Under the pieces are notes generated by a model. The model did not search any database. It saw only the letters and a list, made by a program, of their open reading frames with translations, and had not been told where the DNA came from. The position numbers and the translations under genes are program-made. Below, piece by piece: positions 34,901-42,164 of a stretch of 52,838 nt of DNA (the first letter of the stretch is position 1; every line of letters starts with the position of its first letter). The DNA comes from Microcaldota archaeon (GTDB lineage Archaea > Micrarchaeota > Micrarchaeia > Anstonellales > Bilamarchaeaceae): assembly GCA_016212505.1 (NCBI GenBank), contig JACRGB010000001.1, positions 1 to 52,838 on the forward strand, read 5' to 3'.

Positions 34901-36771
34901 AAAGTTTGTGCAAGTGTTTCAAATTCATCCTGCTCAAGATCAAGTCCCTTGGCTTTTTTGAGCATTTCATCCAATTTTATCCCCTGGACCTGTGCCCTTA
35001 ATCCAAGGAGATTTTCACCCATCAGCCTCATCGTGCGTTTATCATTATCATCAAGGCGGCCATCTTTTGCAAATTTGTCCAAACTAGTAAGGCTTTCATT
35101 TGTGCTATCAAGCAATTTCTTTCGCTCTTTGACCATATCTTCAATTGCAAGAACTCGTTTTGCCCGCTTATATTGGTCGTCAACTGCAGCGCGAATATCC
35201 AAACCTGCAGCCGCAAGGTCGATTGGATTTTTAGTTTCAGTGATTTGTTTTTTCAAATCATTTATGACTTTCTGCCATAACTCGGCTGTAAATATTTTGT
35301 TTCCCTTACTATCAGTTGCAGAACCGACTTCTTTAGCCATTTCCGCTATCTTCTTCTCAATTTTATTTAGTTCGGCTACTTTCTCCGCCTTTGCCTTTCC
35401 AAACTGACTGGTGATTTCAGTGCTTTGCGTTTCTTTTAACAGCTCCGTTCTTTTTTCTTCTGGAGTTTTCAATATTTTTGCATAACTAATTGCTATTTCA
35501 TGGAACTTTTCTGCCTCTTTGATCAGACCTTTTTGCGTTGATTCTAATTCTGCCACAAGTGCTCTTTCAATTCCTCTTGCCACCTGGATGTAATCTTTTG
35601 AAACTGAACTTTGTTGGTCTCCTTCTTTTGCCTTTGCATAAAGTTCTCGTGCTGCTTTTGCAACTTCTGCAGCACCTTTTCCGACTTTTCCTTCGAGTAA
35701 ATCAATTTCGCTATTGAACCTTGCAATTTCAACAGAAGTTTCGTGTTTTTTCAATATCTCCTGCTGCTCCTTCCAAAACTCAAATGATTTTGGCTGCGCA
35801 TCTGGTTTCTGCATCTGCTCCAAGGTTTTTCCAAGTTCTTCAAGATATTTTATTGAGGGCGCAATTTCGCCTTTTCTTTTTTCATTTGTCTTTGCAATAT
35901 CAAGATAAATATTTCCTAATTCAGCTGCAAATATGCCCTCGTTAGTCATTCCTTTTGAATAAAAATCTGCTGCAAGTTCGAAATATTGCTTTGCTATTTT
36001 TGTATCTGGATCAGTTGCTTTAATTGATTCTGCTGCCATTCTTGCCTGCGCTTCATACTGCGCATTTTGAATTTCTCGTCCATTTTCGCTTTTTTCTATT
36101 ACTCTGGCAAGTTCTGCCGCCCGCTCTTGAGCTGCTTTATTTTTTGATCCAACATAAAGTGTGCGGGCGCATGCTACCGCAATGGCCTTATCAAAATCCG
36201 GCTTTTCATCGGCCATCGCATCGAATGCAGTTTTAGTCATTTGGGTTATTGTAGCTGCATTTGGAACATTGCTTTTTGATAATGCAGTTATCTGGTCATC
36301 AAATTGTATTAATGCTAGAACAACAGAATAATCTTTGATTGCCAGAGGTAAATTTGTTTCTGCTTTTTCTAATCGCCCAATCAACTCTTTTGATTTTAGT
36401 ACAATTAGATCTGCCCTTCCGTGCTCCTCCCTATTCATTCCACTTCTTGCACTGTTAATTTGTTTGACTAACCTTTCAAGTTGCTCTTTTATTGCAAGTG
36501 CCTCCTGCTGTTCCATTTTTTCTGGTGCATTTGCACCAGTTATTTTATCAAGCTCAGTTTGAAGTTTTTTTGCAGAAGCGAGCAGCTGGTTTACTCTATT
36601 TGTTGCTGCTGAAACATCTCTTTGTACTGTTTGCCGGGTTTGTTTTGCCCTCTCGATTTCTTTTGCGGTCTGGGTAAGGACAGGCACAAGTCCTCTTGAG
36701 AATCGCACGAGTTTTATCGCTTCTTCTGTGGCTGCAGCCTGTTCTGGGGGAGCTTTCTCTTTTTCAACCAT
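25933..36771 (-). CDS. Giant multidomain protein with GGDEF-like and kinase-like regions
   Basis: 3612 residues from the ATG at 36769-36771, which lies 1 nt after the upstream stop and has GGGGAG as Shine-Dalgarno; an upstream in-frame TTG would overlap that gene. Residues 1-700 are charged helices and coiled coil. Hydrophobic segments lie at about 1003-1030 and over the next 100 residues. Around 1500-1600, HLGLIFFDGAKTW, then GNLGLLIYFEAGRKF, then QIGDEIVIALP (G1582-D-E) follow the order of a GGDEF domain. A second copy at about 1750-1840 (HIEKDISGPSVVNQLGHPIA, then YVDGPMAFAFELVG) has lost the GGDEF motif. A long Ala/Glu/Gln/Pro-rich stretch follows. The C-terminus has K3260 (SLFAKRED), YGLMEHI, GSYDSHSSN (D3373, H3375, N3378) and RIDTD (D3421), like APH/HipA-type kinases. 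Function unknown. Confidence 0.72.
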   Translation of the reverse strand: MVEKEKAPPEQAAATEEAIKLVRFSRGLVPVLTQTAKEIERAKQTRQTVQRDVSAATNRVNQLLASAKKLQTELDKITGANAPEKMEQQEALAIKEQLERLVKQINSARSGMNREEHGRADLIVLKSKELIGRLEKAETNLPLAIKDYSVVLALIQFDDQITALSKSNVPNAATITQMTKTAFDAMADEKPDFDKAIAVACARTLYVGSKNKAAQERAAELARVIEKSENGREIQNAQYEAQARMAAESIKATDPDTKIAKQYFELAADFYSKGMTNEGIFAAELGNIYLDIAKTNEKRKGEIAPSIKYLEELGKTLEQMQKPDAQPKSFEFWKEQQEILKKHETSVEIARFNSEIDLLEGKVGKGAAEVAKAARELYAKAKEGDQQSSVSKDYIQVARGIERALVAELESTQKGLIKEAEKFHEIAISYAKILKTPEEKRTELLKETQSTEITSQFGKAKAEKVAELNKIEKKIAEMAKEVGSATDSKGNKIFTAELWQKVINDLKKQITETKNPIDLAAAGLDIRAAVDDQYKRAKRVLAIEDMVKERKKLLDSTNESLTSLDKFAKDGRLDDNDKRTMRLMGENLLGLRAQVQGIKLDEMLKKAKGLDLEQDEFETLAQTFRLTNLSFESHRKGFSKMMDAMQHMLSASAHAQSLGKDPSLKRDFENAERNFNIALRSANDASIILAQKGEIFPAGLIPQNAAEYNGYRVFDISFGKGNGATYVIDKENKIFATFDFHTEGAIRNYHISAKRSSGETVESFVHRQIDGLGGGGNLWADADQYMKSGFVSFYQSPIAAGPVFNRYTGLLRGQILKTYDELNALKTAQSGSPDAIASKQRYFDALETNFSVLFSMYSSTSFDSKQKDALYVMFERNLLVNVIEPQGRVDDGKKLETLEKRILDLDKKREGQFDAAESYRKQTRAAKSEGAKKKYAGLADGAFKQEDKMQKELDGLLEQRDELKQSLKGKQIPQPGEPTRDLERFNKAEKERLHYNQELEKGVEFAKSVVLIGTGFVSGGLGLALWGLDIANNARKTGEIDTTSLVMFGATVGTLGLARIAQVGAQSIMLAEATGRGVTSAERGMYAMRHVAKYAGFANWAYGGVHMVSGLYESVHNLGPDATKMDYLNILTVGFQSALPFVHTRAQFRQLFDGQQLVVPRGSFPPETTGSGQGPSPAPGTRSPGEGRSGTVVSGGVVSEGRTSRAAGEVDVPQVDPKIRREVVGAVDPLLKDVTKTPAQLREAAAAEARKAEDLRAETSEAKQRAARLTGGWRARYENIIEGKTQKAAAHEEAAAQLRDEAARREPAIKSPGERRGTAVISGEIEAAPTARELHTKAQELRKKAHTLADEYVKAVDTEALPSERRKIYREMTETNAKAKELEARAQAEEKAITKGEERVAPSQTVEVAKGISVEETGQRLHELVSEGVRGDASTLKASLGLEATPNDDKRSYFDTLKDAALALKTALNEARKRIGYVAEDKFNIFKVLNNGAEVSAEILPLLSENDRIVLESPHLGLIFFDGAKTWMKNGFGLGGKDWAVHDRTYNAQEIGNLGLLIYFEAGRKFMAEHPEIAVKMQTQIGDEIVIALPADVITLTPAKFEAMSPEQRARYQNVPKEILEGTKTPIEAYRDAFNAHLKTEAKARGVEEGCPLSDALVGVSAHGGTVEAKIDGGKRTYTFGGRQYNSLDAALAGLEVHDTLNNLRPQNPEAAQHIENFIDKTMKSAANKVKLVNLVEAKKTQRRDIAIEMVATFRVEFDPNFKSDILALASKNGKGVTHIEKDISGPSVVNQLGHPIADAITKQMQIALDTALNEAGLGGQVKVYVDGPMAFAFELVGVSEKAKGAVLDSLGKALKRTQEIFKERVKDKAGAGEIKGAKIFYEKVPDPYTLALEPGATYGTAKERAYSIAVQRTKEQVSKVVFNYQADETSQSGRGAGLRLSALVSASHLYYDGKNNETVPRFLARDGTPLTVEKFMSDAAGVMDPEIVRALRDMHNYLWVRTPEDFLFYLKEKRGISPQKIDTLLEGLGFRKIAEGERARTPVSAEAAAARLAPERSFPEEVQAERQRAVVGAPQPVEKPAEGAKPAAGAKPNLEVLEGGRGNERSAARRVAQIERAYSIDKGSAVLEGQLEGASEKVKKNARILDDIGNGKLILSPEEAAILSGKYKFTERTGKLIEIKEGASEAEIAAELKKHGTSETGAKVIEVKVEEAGEKKYIRQILEETVDPVNLLLSEKRSVSEETDVAKQAEVTKIAADFAKRVAYEPKRLEFEKVLTTATESTDASIKITKEEADNARRIHNTLHNQTFGSGEVRLSDINDAREVAEKVKGGVPEERAILEVVKEKKSQTNSPGQMDTELPAGFDDAFGEPVPESTPERFGQKAARSAKAAWETVKDTFGVGSKKPAQAGDEIGAAEKEFDKISRRRNRQRGAVGLDLREADLHRLTQSGREKLASGQRLTPGEDAAVKVSELRARTDGLVSEYERTLASMQSEDVGKWVTPTDQVARMMQLLSEQYPGGERPTPKDIREAAKTAVNETVAAEKQGTGGPKSEPIAPAQERAVESRHPQYDEQLPVAADGNRTFAEGELKASIPQNQYERACELAAAAKEVAEGRRSSSEFPVDIAPSVDRLAKQYKANRDNLNARKEIALAIEETENLTEFSTDQKAQEAANRMRLIHNVEELGLKRGSEIRDYAAREEAKAREATEKARNRIGQMHANIYQDGADMLHQAADAMDRAKARPTSALEEVVGRRAEGGQSPVQERPRPNAEDLEAVVGRVSSSAPLETQFKARWGPEQYSKPPNQEQRKIARTLEYLLNNPSEPVPLEHQEAVTATRNYRAQIAEVQRKGTVYDPNQLAAAEADGIMSWAAHIQQQRADTKIKRAAEAPVEQLAGPVRAKEALAAAAERPGQQGPQPIAAAQSPNHMRANMLLDQAKALEAEAAEIRANHRAGVNEGRTLERAGRLEGNAAKFRREADGLLGIEVAPRPVAEPAAAQIQKPVQQPQQAARVETQAQKEQAQRAQQPTRIVQRPVDEPITRPGQIAQPKERGLGNLWGLFSSKPTTPREGVSKSAKAAEVRPALSRSELAETTSVAAGIESPNAHERVRTAEKFLSSTPEKQDFTIRNLHAAGKKDGAAYLYNLRGIAEAERALGLAPGVLKEPYLKHNNTAEAAMALSSELDRRGIYKTYLSGNPQHQRYAAQYPAIGHLLLSGELTQHILARVPAGSKITGITGHEGIIGAYEIKIVEPSGHERSLFAKREDLRPAAFGAKTGRIAGIPTPEIITEANGRPFTFVGSDGVSTTYGLMEHIKDFEGGVNFAGREIRVSTVDASSLSNLKENPRLLQFYKEHPEAVFKEIGYASTGLMLTGSYDSHSSNLQAMLLAVPPAEAPFLVPFLESNGYTVVSTEQGPAVFKIGRIDTDAAGQFLVSKRANGGYDISSSKNHLIPHYSEDLGKALHPFASIEGIGISEVAQFASAAITDGASQWHRQIGSTDGFANNMRAAFMGNDGYTAGIGQQLSPKMVGEIEAHHAGERGGKLPTVPAPMNGAPEYEGVDRYGRGLFNADDAIPVFDHLLGKGRTDGYQGMWGDILDGVINPKQSSSQPARQASK

Positions 36772-36772
36772 T

Positions 36773-37108
36773 TTAGCTATCTCCCCGTGCAATTATTTGT
36801 TCTTGTTTTGAACAAATTTCAATAAACTGATTTAGCCGCTTTACTCTACCGCTAAGATCCTTGGTCCCTTTCTTCTGTATGGATTTTTTTTCCCATATCA
36901 TTAGTTCATTATAGAAATTTTTGAGCCTGCTTATTTTGCTTTGTAAAGACGGAGGTTGTTTTCCTGCTGCATTCCAGGATTCAATTGCAGTTTCTATTGC
37001 AGAAAGGGTTTTGCTTATGTTTTTTTCTGTTTGTTCCTCAAGTGTGCTCACTTTTTCTTCCATTTCTTCCGGATAGTCGAAGCTATCTGACATAGTGGGA
37101 CTTGCCAT
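36773..37108 (-). CDS. Small helical protein upstream of the giant gene
   Basis: 111 residues, mostly charged helix with coiled-coil character (MEEKVSTLEEQTEKNISKTL). A second ATG five codons in is possible. ATTTAAAAAAGG about 28 nt upstream is its TATA box. It ends 1 nt before the giant ORF, so the two genes are almost certainly one transcript and the products may interact. Confidence 0.6.
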   Translation of the reverse strand: MASPTMSDSFDYPEEMEEKVSTLEEQTEKNISKTLSAIETAIESWNAAGKQPPSLQSKISRLKNFYNELMIWEKKSIQKKGTKDLSGRVKRLNQFIEICSKQEQIIARGDS

Positions 37109-37157
37109 AGGGATCTACTATCATTACTCTCTCCTTTTTTAAATATCTTAGCTCGGC

Positions 37158-37802
37158 TTAGTTTCCCTCGTCTCTTGCACTTTCAAGAAGATGGCCCGCT
37201 GCATCAATTACTTTTATTCGCTCTATTTCTTCCCTAATAGGATGATAAACGCGCAAAGCTGTGACTGAAATTAACTTTATTATCGAGCTTTTAGTTTTAG
37301 CAGCATCGAGCATTCCTTCGACCTTTACTATTTCATCTTCGGAAAGTTTTTTTGTCTTTAAGTATTTCCTTTCTAGCCCGATAAACTCATCAATTGTGCC
37401 GTTGTTCCATGCCCGAACAACACTTACTTCAAAATCAAGATGCTCATCAGGAATTTTTCCTTCAAGATATTTTTTTACTATTGCTTCTGCTTGGGTTATC
37501 GCAAAGCGGCCCCCTTTGGGGTCTTCGCCTAATTTTATAAGTTCAAGAAGGCGTGCTTTTTTTGATCCTGATGGTGATAAATCTGATGAGGATGCTGATG
37601 GTGATGCAGAGCTGACTTTATTTTTAACAGATTCTAATAATTTACGGTCTTCATTTGAAATTGGCTTTGAATAAAATTCTTCGTAAGCCATTACTGCCAT
37701 CCAGGCACCTTGCGGAGGTCGATCTACTTCTGGTTTTTCAGTTTGTTTTCTGCCGCCTCCCCCTGATCGCCCTGGTCCTTTTCCTTTTTTGGCTGAGATC
37801 AT
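37158..37802 (-). CDS. Hypothetical protein
   Basis: 214 residues. The start is ATG at 37800-37802 (MISAKKGKGPGRSGGGGRKQ), since TAATTTAAAATCC lies 26 nt upstream; an ATG 18 nt earlier would sit too close. A Gly/Lys-rich tail and a Ser-rich linker (SSASPSASSSDLSPSGS) flank helical segments. No family recognised. It may belong with the giant-gene locus. Confidence 0.55.
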   Translation of the reverse strand: MISAKKGKGPGRSGGGGRKQTEKPEVDRPPQGAWMAVMAYEEFYSKPISNEDRKLLESVKNKVSSASPSASSSDLSPSGSKKARLLELIKLGEDPKGGRFAITQAEAIVKKYLEGKIPDEHLDFEVSVVRAWNNGTIDEFIGLERKYLKTKKLSEDEIVKVEGMLDAAKTKSSIIKLISVTALRVYHPIREEIERIKVIDAAGHLLESARDEGN

Positions 37803-37887
37803 ATATTCAAAATTCTGCAAATGTAATTTAAAATCCCCGCGGTCGATTGATCAAAAGAAGTTCGTGATGAGGTTCTTTCTACCATAA

Positions 37888-38451
37888 TTACCTTTCAATT
37901 CGATTTATCCCGTCTATTGTTCTTCCTATTATAATCGTGTATTCTAAGGCTGCTATTCTAAGTCCAGGTAATGGAACATCACAAAGTGCTGCGCACTCAT
38001 CCAAGTTTCCAAAATTTAACTCATAATCCCTAATAATCTGCTGGGCACTATTGCTGAAAAATGACTCTGATATGATGTTTCGTGCAGCCCTTACTGCCCG
38101 ATCAAATGACCTATAAAACGACTCATTTTTTGTGCTTAGAACTAATTTTTGCATTCTTTTTAACCTTTCCAAAAGATCACGAGCTATCGAAATTCTCATT
38201 AATCTCATTGCACGATCTTCTTCTAATTCTGGCCTGCCTTCTCTGAAACGTTCTGCAGCAATATAAGTCTCCATTTGTTCTCGTGTCTGCAAATCCTCAA
38301 TTGTTGAAACCCAAAATCGTTCTCTTTGAGCATTTATTGCTGCTCTTCTAAATAATTCGATAGGCGGAGAATCCCTGCCCTTTGCTTCCCCTTCTTTCTT
38401 CATAACTGGTGGTTTGCCAACTGCGGTCATATGAAGGAGCTTTCCCGTCAT
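37888..38451 (-). CDS. Hypothetical helical protein
   Basis: 187 residues, Arg-rich and helical (RAMRLMRISIARDLLERLKR). TTTTTAAACG 28 nt upstream marks a leaderless start. No family recognised. It has the same orientation and promoter style as its neighbours in the giant-gene block. Confidence 0.55.
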   Translation of the reverse strand: MTGKLLHMTAVGKPPVMKKEGEAKGRDSPPIELFRRAAINAQRERFWVSTIEDLQTREQMETYIAAERFREGRPELEEDRAMRLMRISIARDLLERLKRMQKLVLSTKNESFYRSFDRAVRAARNIISESFFSNSAQQIIRDYELNFGNLDECAALCDVPLPGLRIAALEYTIIIGRTIDGINRIER

Positions 38452-38549
38452 TAGGTTTAATTTATTCCTAAACGTTTAAAAACTACACGCTCAATCAGAA
38501 AAACACACATCATTCTGACTTATGTACCACTCAAATTGTATTTAATTAT

Positions 38550-40040
38550 TCAATCTGGTACCGATGCAGCTGCAGAAGTAACTTTCGGTATTCTTATCTG
38601 TTTTCGGGCCTGCTCAAAAATTGCCGTTTCTGCATGCACTATGCCATATACTTCGTGAGAACTCAAACCTTCTGCAAGAGGATTGTGTGTGTTTGAACCG
38701 AAGTGGGTTCTGTCTTGGCTATGTCCTCTTAGTGAATTTACTGAACCCGAGTGTGTATGAGGTTGCCTATGTTCTATTCCTTCATCCTGTGCATTTCCTA
38801 TGATGATTTCAAAATGTGCGGATTCTCCCAAATGCATCTGCTCATGATGCGATGAATGTCCGGATGATTCGTGTGATCTGTGTATGGTGTGAACTCCTCC
38901 GAAATACCAATCGTGATGGGGATGATGGGTATTTGCATGAACTTCAAAAAGTCCCCTAAAATCCGGGCCGCCAACTATTGCCGCTGCCCCAATTGGGTTA
39001 TGGTAGTGATGGTGCGAAACTCCGTGTTCGCTGTGCTCGCTTTCATGAGAATGATCCGAGTGTTCTGAATGTGCCAAATGATCGTCAAAATGATAGGACC
39101 AATGATGGACCTGTTGATGAGCGTGATGATGTGAATGATGATCCGAATGATGGCCAAAATGCCCTGATGAATGGTGTGATGATTCATCCTCATGATCTGC
39201 TTCGCCTCCTTCGTGTTGGTGTGCGCTGTGCGAATATGTTTCATGCGAATACGTACCCTGCCCATGTGTGTGGTGCGTATGCACTTCGATTTCATAAACT
39301 CCAAGGAAATTCGCAAATCCTATCCTTCCAGCCGCACCAATTGCGTTATGGTTGAGCGGGCCTTCCTCGCCTGTGTGCGACATTGAATGGTGATGATGAG
39401 CGTATTCTCCACCTTCAGCTTGATGGGCCAAAGTTATACTGATTTCTTCATCTCTTCCTCCACCAAATGATTCCGAATCATTATGATGTGAACCTACTGC
39501 AAATGGATTTTCCCAAATTCCATTAGCTTCTTTACTATGGTCCTGATGGAATCGTTCGCTTGTAGTACCATCATCATTTGATTTTTTATTTTCCATTTCC
39601 TGCTCTGTTGCATGAATGACTGCGCCGACTAACTGTGAAAGGAAATGTTCCGGGTTGAAAAATGGTGTCCGTTTTCCATGGAGCATATACCAGTTCCACC
39701 TGGAGCCGCTGCAAGCAGCTTCGGCGGTCATCTTCATGTGGTTGTTCTTTTTGGCGTAATAAAAACACCTGAATATCGAACGGCCCGAAAGGTAAACATA
39801 TCCAGTATAATCTTTTGTGGAGAAATTTGCAATAAATTTTCCTTTTTCTATTTTCGCTTCAGTTCCTTTAGTAGTGTTCTCTAATTTTCTTTTAGCCTGT
39901 GTCCTGAATCTTTCTTTATGATGCGCGTGCAATGCTTCAGCAATTGGCCTAGGTAATGCCTTAGCTAAAGGTTGTTTTTTACGAGCTAAGGATTTAGCTG
40001 GCCTTTCATTTGGTTTCGAAGTTCTAAAACTAAGAGTCAT
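38550..40040 (-). CDS. Histidine-rich protein with two related repeats
   Basis: 496 residues. The N-terminal 150 are basic and ordinary (TKDYTGYVYLSGRSIFRCFY). From about residue 190 the protein is dense in His with Ser, Glu, Asp and Gly. Two units are clearly related, NHNAIGAAGRIGFANFLGVY and YHNPIGAAAIVGGPDFRGLF, each followed by a strand ending in THH. The His clusters suggest binding of Zn, Ni or Cu; no known transporter or chaperone pattern is seen. TTTAAATATAG lies 28 nt before the ATG. No signal peptide is evident. GC content is similar to the neighbours. Confidence 0.65.
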   Translation of the reverse strand: MTLSFRTSKPNERPAKSLARKKQPLAKALPRPIAEALHAHHKERFRTQAKRKLENTTKGTEAKIEKGKFIANFSTKDYTGYVYLSGRSIFRCFYYAKKNNHMKMTAEAACSGSRWNWYMLHGKRTPFFNPEHFLSQLVGAVIHATEQEMENKKSNDDGTTSERFHQDHSKEANGIWENPFAVGSHHNDSESFGGGRDEEISITLAHQAEGGEYAHHHHSMSHTGEEGPLNHNAIGAAGRIGFANFLGVYEIEVHTHHTHGQGTYSHETYSHSAHQHEGGEADHEDESSHHSSGHFGHHSDHHSHHHAHQQVHHWSYHFDDHLAHSEHSDHSHESEHSEHGVSHHHYHNPIGAAAIVGGPDFRGLFEVHANTHHPHHDWYFGGVHTIHRSHESSGHSSHHEQMHLGESAHFEIIIGNAQDEGIEHRQPHTHSGSVNSLRGHSQDRTHFGSNTHNPLAEGLSSHEVYGIVHAETAIFEQARKQIRIPKVTSAAASVPD

Positions 40041-40106
40041 AACAAATATCTCAAGTGCCGCTCTATATTTAAACCTTGCCGCAAGGGACTACGTCAAGCG
40101 CCTAAA

Positions 40107-41459
40107 TTAGTCGACTTTAGCAAGATATTTGCTAACAAAAACCAAAAATTCATTGATTTTGGTTTTGCTGATGCTCGCCCCTGCAGCCATTACGTGGCCG
40201 CCCCCAACACCACCTAATTCAACCGAAGCTTCTCGCATTAGGTTCCCAACATTCACTCCTTTTGCAATTGTTGCTTTTGTTGCGCGGCCGGAAATTTTTA
40301 TCATATCATTATCTGAAGAAGAAATCCCCACTATCAGCTTTCCCGCTCTTTGTCCCATAATCATCCCGCAAACTATCCCGACTATGCTTTCATCAACAAT
40401 TCCCCGGCCATCAAGGAAATAAAACTTGCCAAAATCCTGCACCGAACCAAGGGCGAATTCAATTCCTTCCCTGAGCATTTTGCGGTGAAGGGCAAGTAAC
40501 TTTCGCGCTTCTTCGTGTGCTCCCTGATCGCCAAGGCAGACTTTTATCCCAAGCTCAGGTTTGTTGTGCCTTCCGCATGCATTAAGCAAAGTGGAAAATT
40601 CATTGGCTTCGTATGTCTCATTCTTTGGCCTATACGGGAAAATATAGCTTTCACCAACTAGCTCAATTTTTTTGCCCGATGAATTTGCAAGCACGCTTGC
40701 AATAGAGCTTACTAGCTTTTGCTTTTCTTCGAGCGAAAGGTCGGAATAAGTTTTTTTGTTGTTTTGGTTATTATTAGATCCATTTTCGTTTTCATAATCT
40801 GTTTTTATTTTCAGATCATCAAGAAGTTGCGCAGCCCGATCTTCCCTAAATGATATCCCCGGAATGTACGGATCATCAGAATAAGCCAAAAACTGCACAA
40901 GTGGCCTGCAATATCTGCCATAAAACCGCAAATCAGTTTCAATTTTTATTTCGCCACTCCTCACTCCCTCTTCAACAACCCATTTGTTCATCCCAATCAT
41001 TGGCGATTGCATATCACCAGTAGCGCCAACTATTGCAAGATCAGCAAATTTTCTAAATACACAATATGCAGTACTGGCAGCAGAAAGTTCATGGCCCCCA
41101 TCAATTCCAAATAATAAAGGATTAATCTGGAATTTTTCAATTCCTTCGGTCTGGTGATGATCTATCACAAGCACATCCCCAAGCTCATTCACCCGCTTAT
41201 TCCCCCCGCCAAGGTCAACAAAAATTATTTCTTTTTCCTTTTCTACTTCGCTAATCGCAAAATCATCCAGTTTTCGTATGCATCTCATCCGATATTTTCT
41301 ATTTTCTTCCCTGAACGCACCAGCTATCAGTGCCCCTGAACTTACCCCATCCGCATCATAATGGTGGACAATTAGCGGATCCTTAAATGAAAGTGCGAAT
41401 TTTTTTGCTTCATCACATTTTTCAAAAAATCCTGCCTCATCACGATTCATCGGATCCAT
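40107..41459 (-). CDS. DHH-family phosphoesterase, RecJ-like (archaeal GAN type)
   Basis: 450 residues. HHYDADGVSSGALIA and VLVIDHHQTEG are the DHH motifs with metal-binding Asp/His. The C-terminal DHHA1 part ends in VGGGHVMAAGASI. Archaeal members act as 5'-3' exonucleases with GINS/MCM or in RNA decay. A low-complexity Asn/Lys insert (about residues 225-240) lies before the helical middle. It shares a 36-nt intergenic region with the divergent membrane-protein gene. Confidence 0.9.
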   Translation of the reverse strand: MDPMNRDEAGFFEKCDEAKKFALSFKDPLIVHHYDADGVSSGALIAGAFREENRKYRMRCIRKLDDFAISEVEKEKEIIFVDLGGGNKRVNELGDVLVIDHHQTEGIEKFQINPLLFGIDGGHELSAASTAYCVFRKFADLAIVGATGDMQSPMIGMNKWVVEEGVRSGEIKIETDLRFYGRYCRPLVQFLAYSDDPYIPGISFREDRAAQLLDDLKIKTDYENENGSNNNQNNKKTYSDLSLEEKQKLVSSIASVLANSSGKKIELVGESYIFPYRPKNETYEANEFSTLLNACGRHNKPELGIKVCLGDQGAHEEARKLLALHRKMLREGIEFALGSVQDFGKFYFLDGRGIVDESIVGIVCGMIMGQRAGKLIVGISSSDNDMIKISGRATKATIAKGVNVGNLMREASVELGGVGGGHVMAAGASISKTKINEFLVFVSKYLAKVD

Positions 41460-41466
41460 GAAAAGT

Positions 41467-41480
41467 TATTAAACGTTTAT
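41467..41480. promoter_or_regulatory. Shared palindromic divergent promoter
   Basis: AAACGTTT lies midway in the 36 nt between the two divergent ATGs (41459 and 41496). Read on either strand it gives a TATA-like sequence (TTAAACGTTTA) close enough to both starts to be their promoter; both messages would be leaderless. Confidence 0.45.
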
Positions 41481-41495
41481 CTATTAATTCCCTTC

Positions 41496-42011
41496 ATGGT
41501 TCAGGAAACCGTTATCGCATTGGCCTCATTCGTCATACAGGCCGGATTAGCCATGGTCTTTTCAGCCTGGGCGCTTTTTACTACGATAAAAGTGCTTGAT
41601 AAGATGACTGCCGGAATCGAGGAATGGGAAGAAATCAAAAAGGGAAACTTGGCAGTAGGTGTATTTTATGCTGTTGTCTTACTCTCAATGTCAATCCTCA
41701 TGTGGCCAAGAATAGAAGATATCCTATACACGATAAACGGTTTTACACCTATAGGGAGGCTGCTTACCTCATTTGGATTATCCTTGCTAAATTACCTGGT
41801 TGCAATGATTTTTTCCATTAGTGTATTTTACCTTTCAATAAACCTGATTGATAAGCTGACTTCTGATATGAACGAACTGCAGCAGCTGAAAAAAGGCAAC
41901 CTTGCAGTTGCGCTGATAATGTCCGCAATACTCCTCAGCATAGTTTTTCTGGTCCGGATACCATTAGAACATATTTTTGATATAATAAAAATGGTTGAAT
42001 CGAATATTTGA
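41496..42011 (+). CDS. DUF350-like membrane protein, internally duplicated
   Basis: 171 residues with four hydrophobic segments. Two halves repeat the same pattern: IKKGNLAVGVFYAVVLLSMS and LKKGNLAVALIMSAILLSIV, each preceded by a membrane helix and L-D-K-[ML]-T. This matches the DUF350 layout; function unknown. Confidence 0.72.
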   Translation: MVQETVIALASFVIQAGLAMVFSAWALFTTIKVLDKMTAGIEEWEEIKKGNLAVGVFYAVVLLSMSILMWPRIEDILYTINGFTPIGRLLTSFGLSLLNYLVAMIFSISVFYLSINLIDKLTSDMNELQQLKKGNLAVALIMSAILLSIVFLVRIPLEHIFDIIKMVESNI

Positions 42012-42066
42012 ATCAATGTTGGCCTGCTTTTGAGCGGGTACATCTGTTTTAAATAATTTTTATCGT

Positions 42067-42164
42067 ATTGTAAATTTGATAATTTACAATTCGTAGCGAA
42101 CACGGTTCGCTACAGGAGAAATTCAAAGAATTTCTCCACGGACAAAATTTATGAAATTTTGTCC
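42067..42164. repeat. Four tandem hairpins upstream of proS
   Basis: The perfect stems in order are ATTGTAAATT/AATTTACAAT (42067-42090), GTAGCGAAC/GTTCGCTAC (42093-42113), GGAGAAATTC/GAATTTCTCC (42115-42137) and GGACAAAATTT/AAATTTTGTCC (42140-42164). The spacers are only 1-2 nt. If transcription starts at the TATA-like TTTTAAATAATTTT near 42050, all four would be in the proS leader. Confidence 0.85.

Noticed and set aside
26063-36677. Many 60-240 codon ORFs antisense to the giant gene
   Set aside because: The minus-strand frame is open for more than 10 kb with a consistent protein; antisense frames are Leu/Ser-rich shadows with no ribosome-binding sites.
38978-39355. Long ORFs on the strand opposite the histidine-rich gene
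   Set aside because: They are complements of CAT/CAC-rich codons; composition (Asp/Asn/Met-rich) follows from the sense repeats and no start signal is present.
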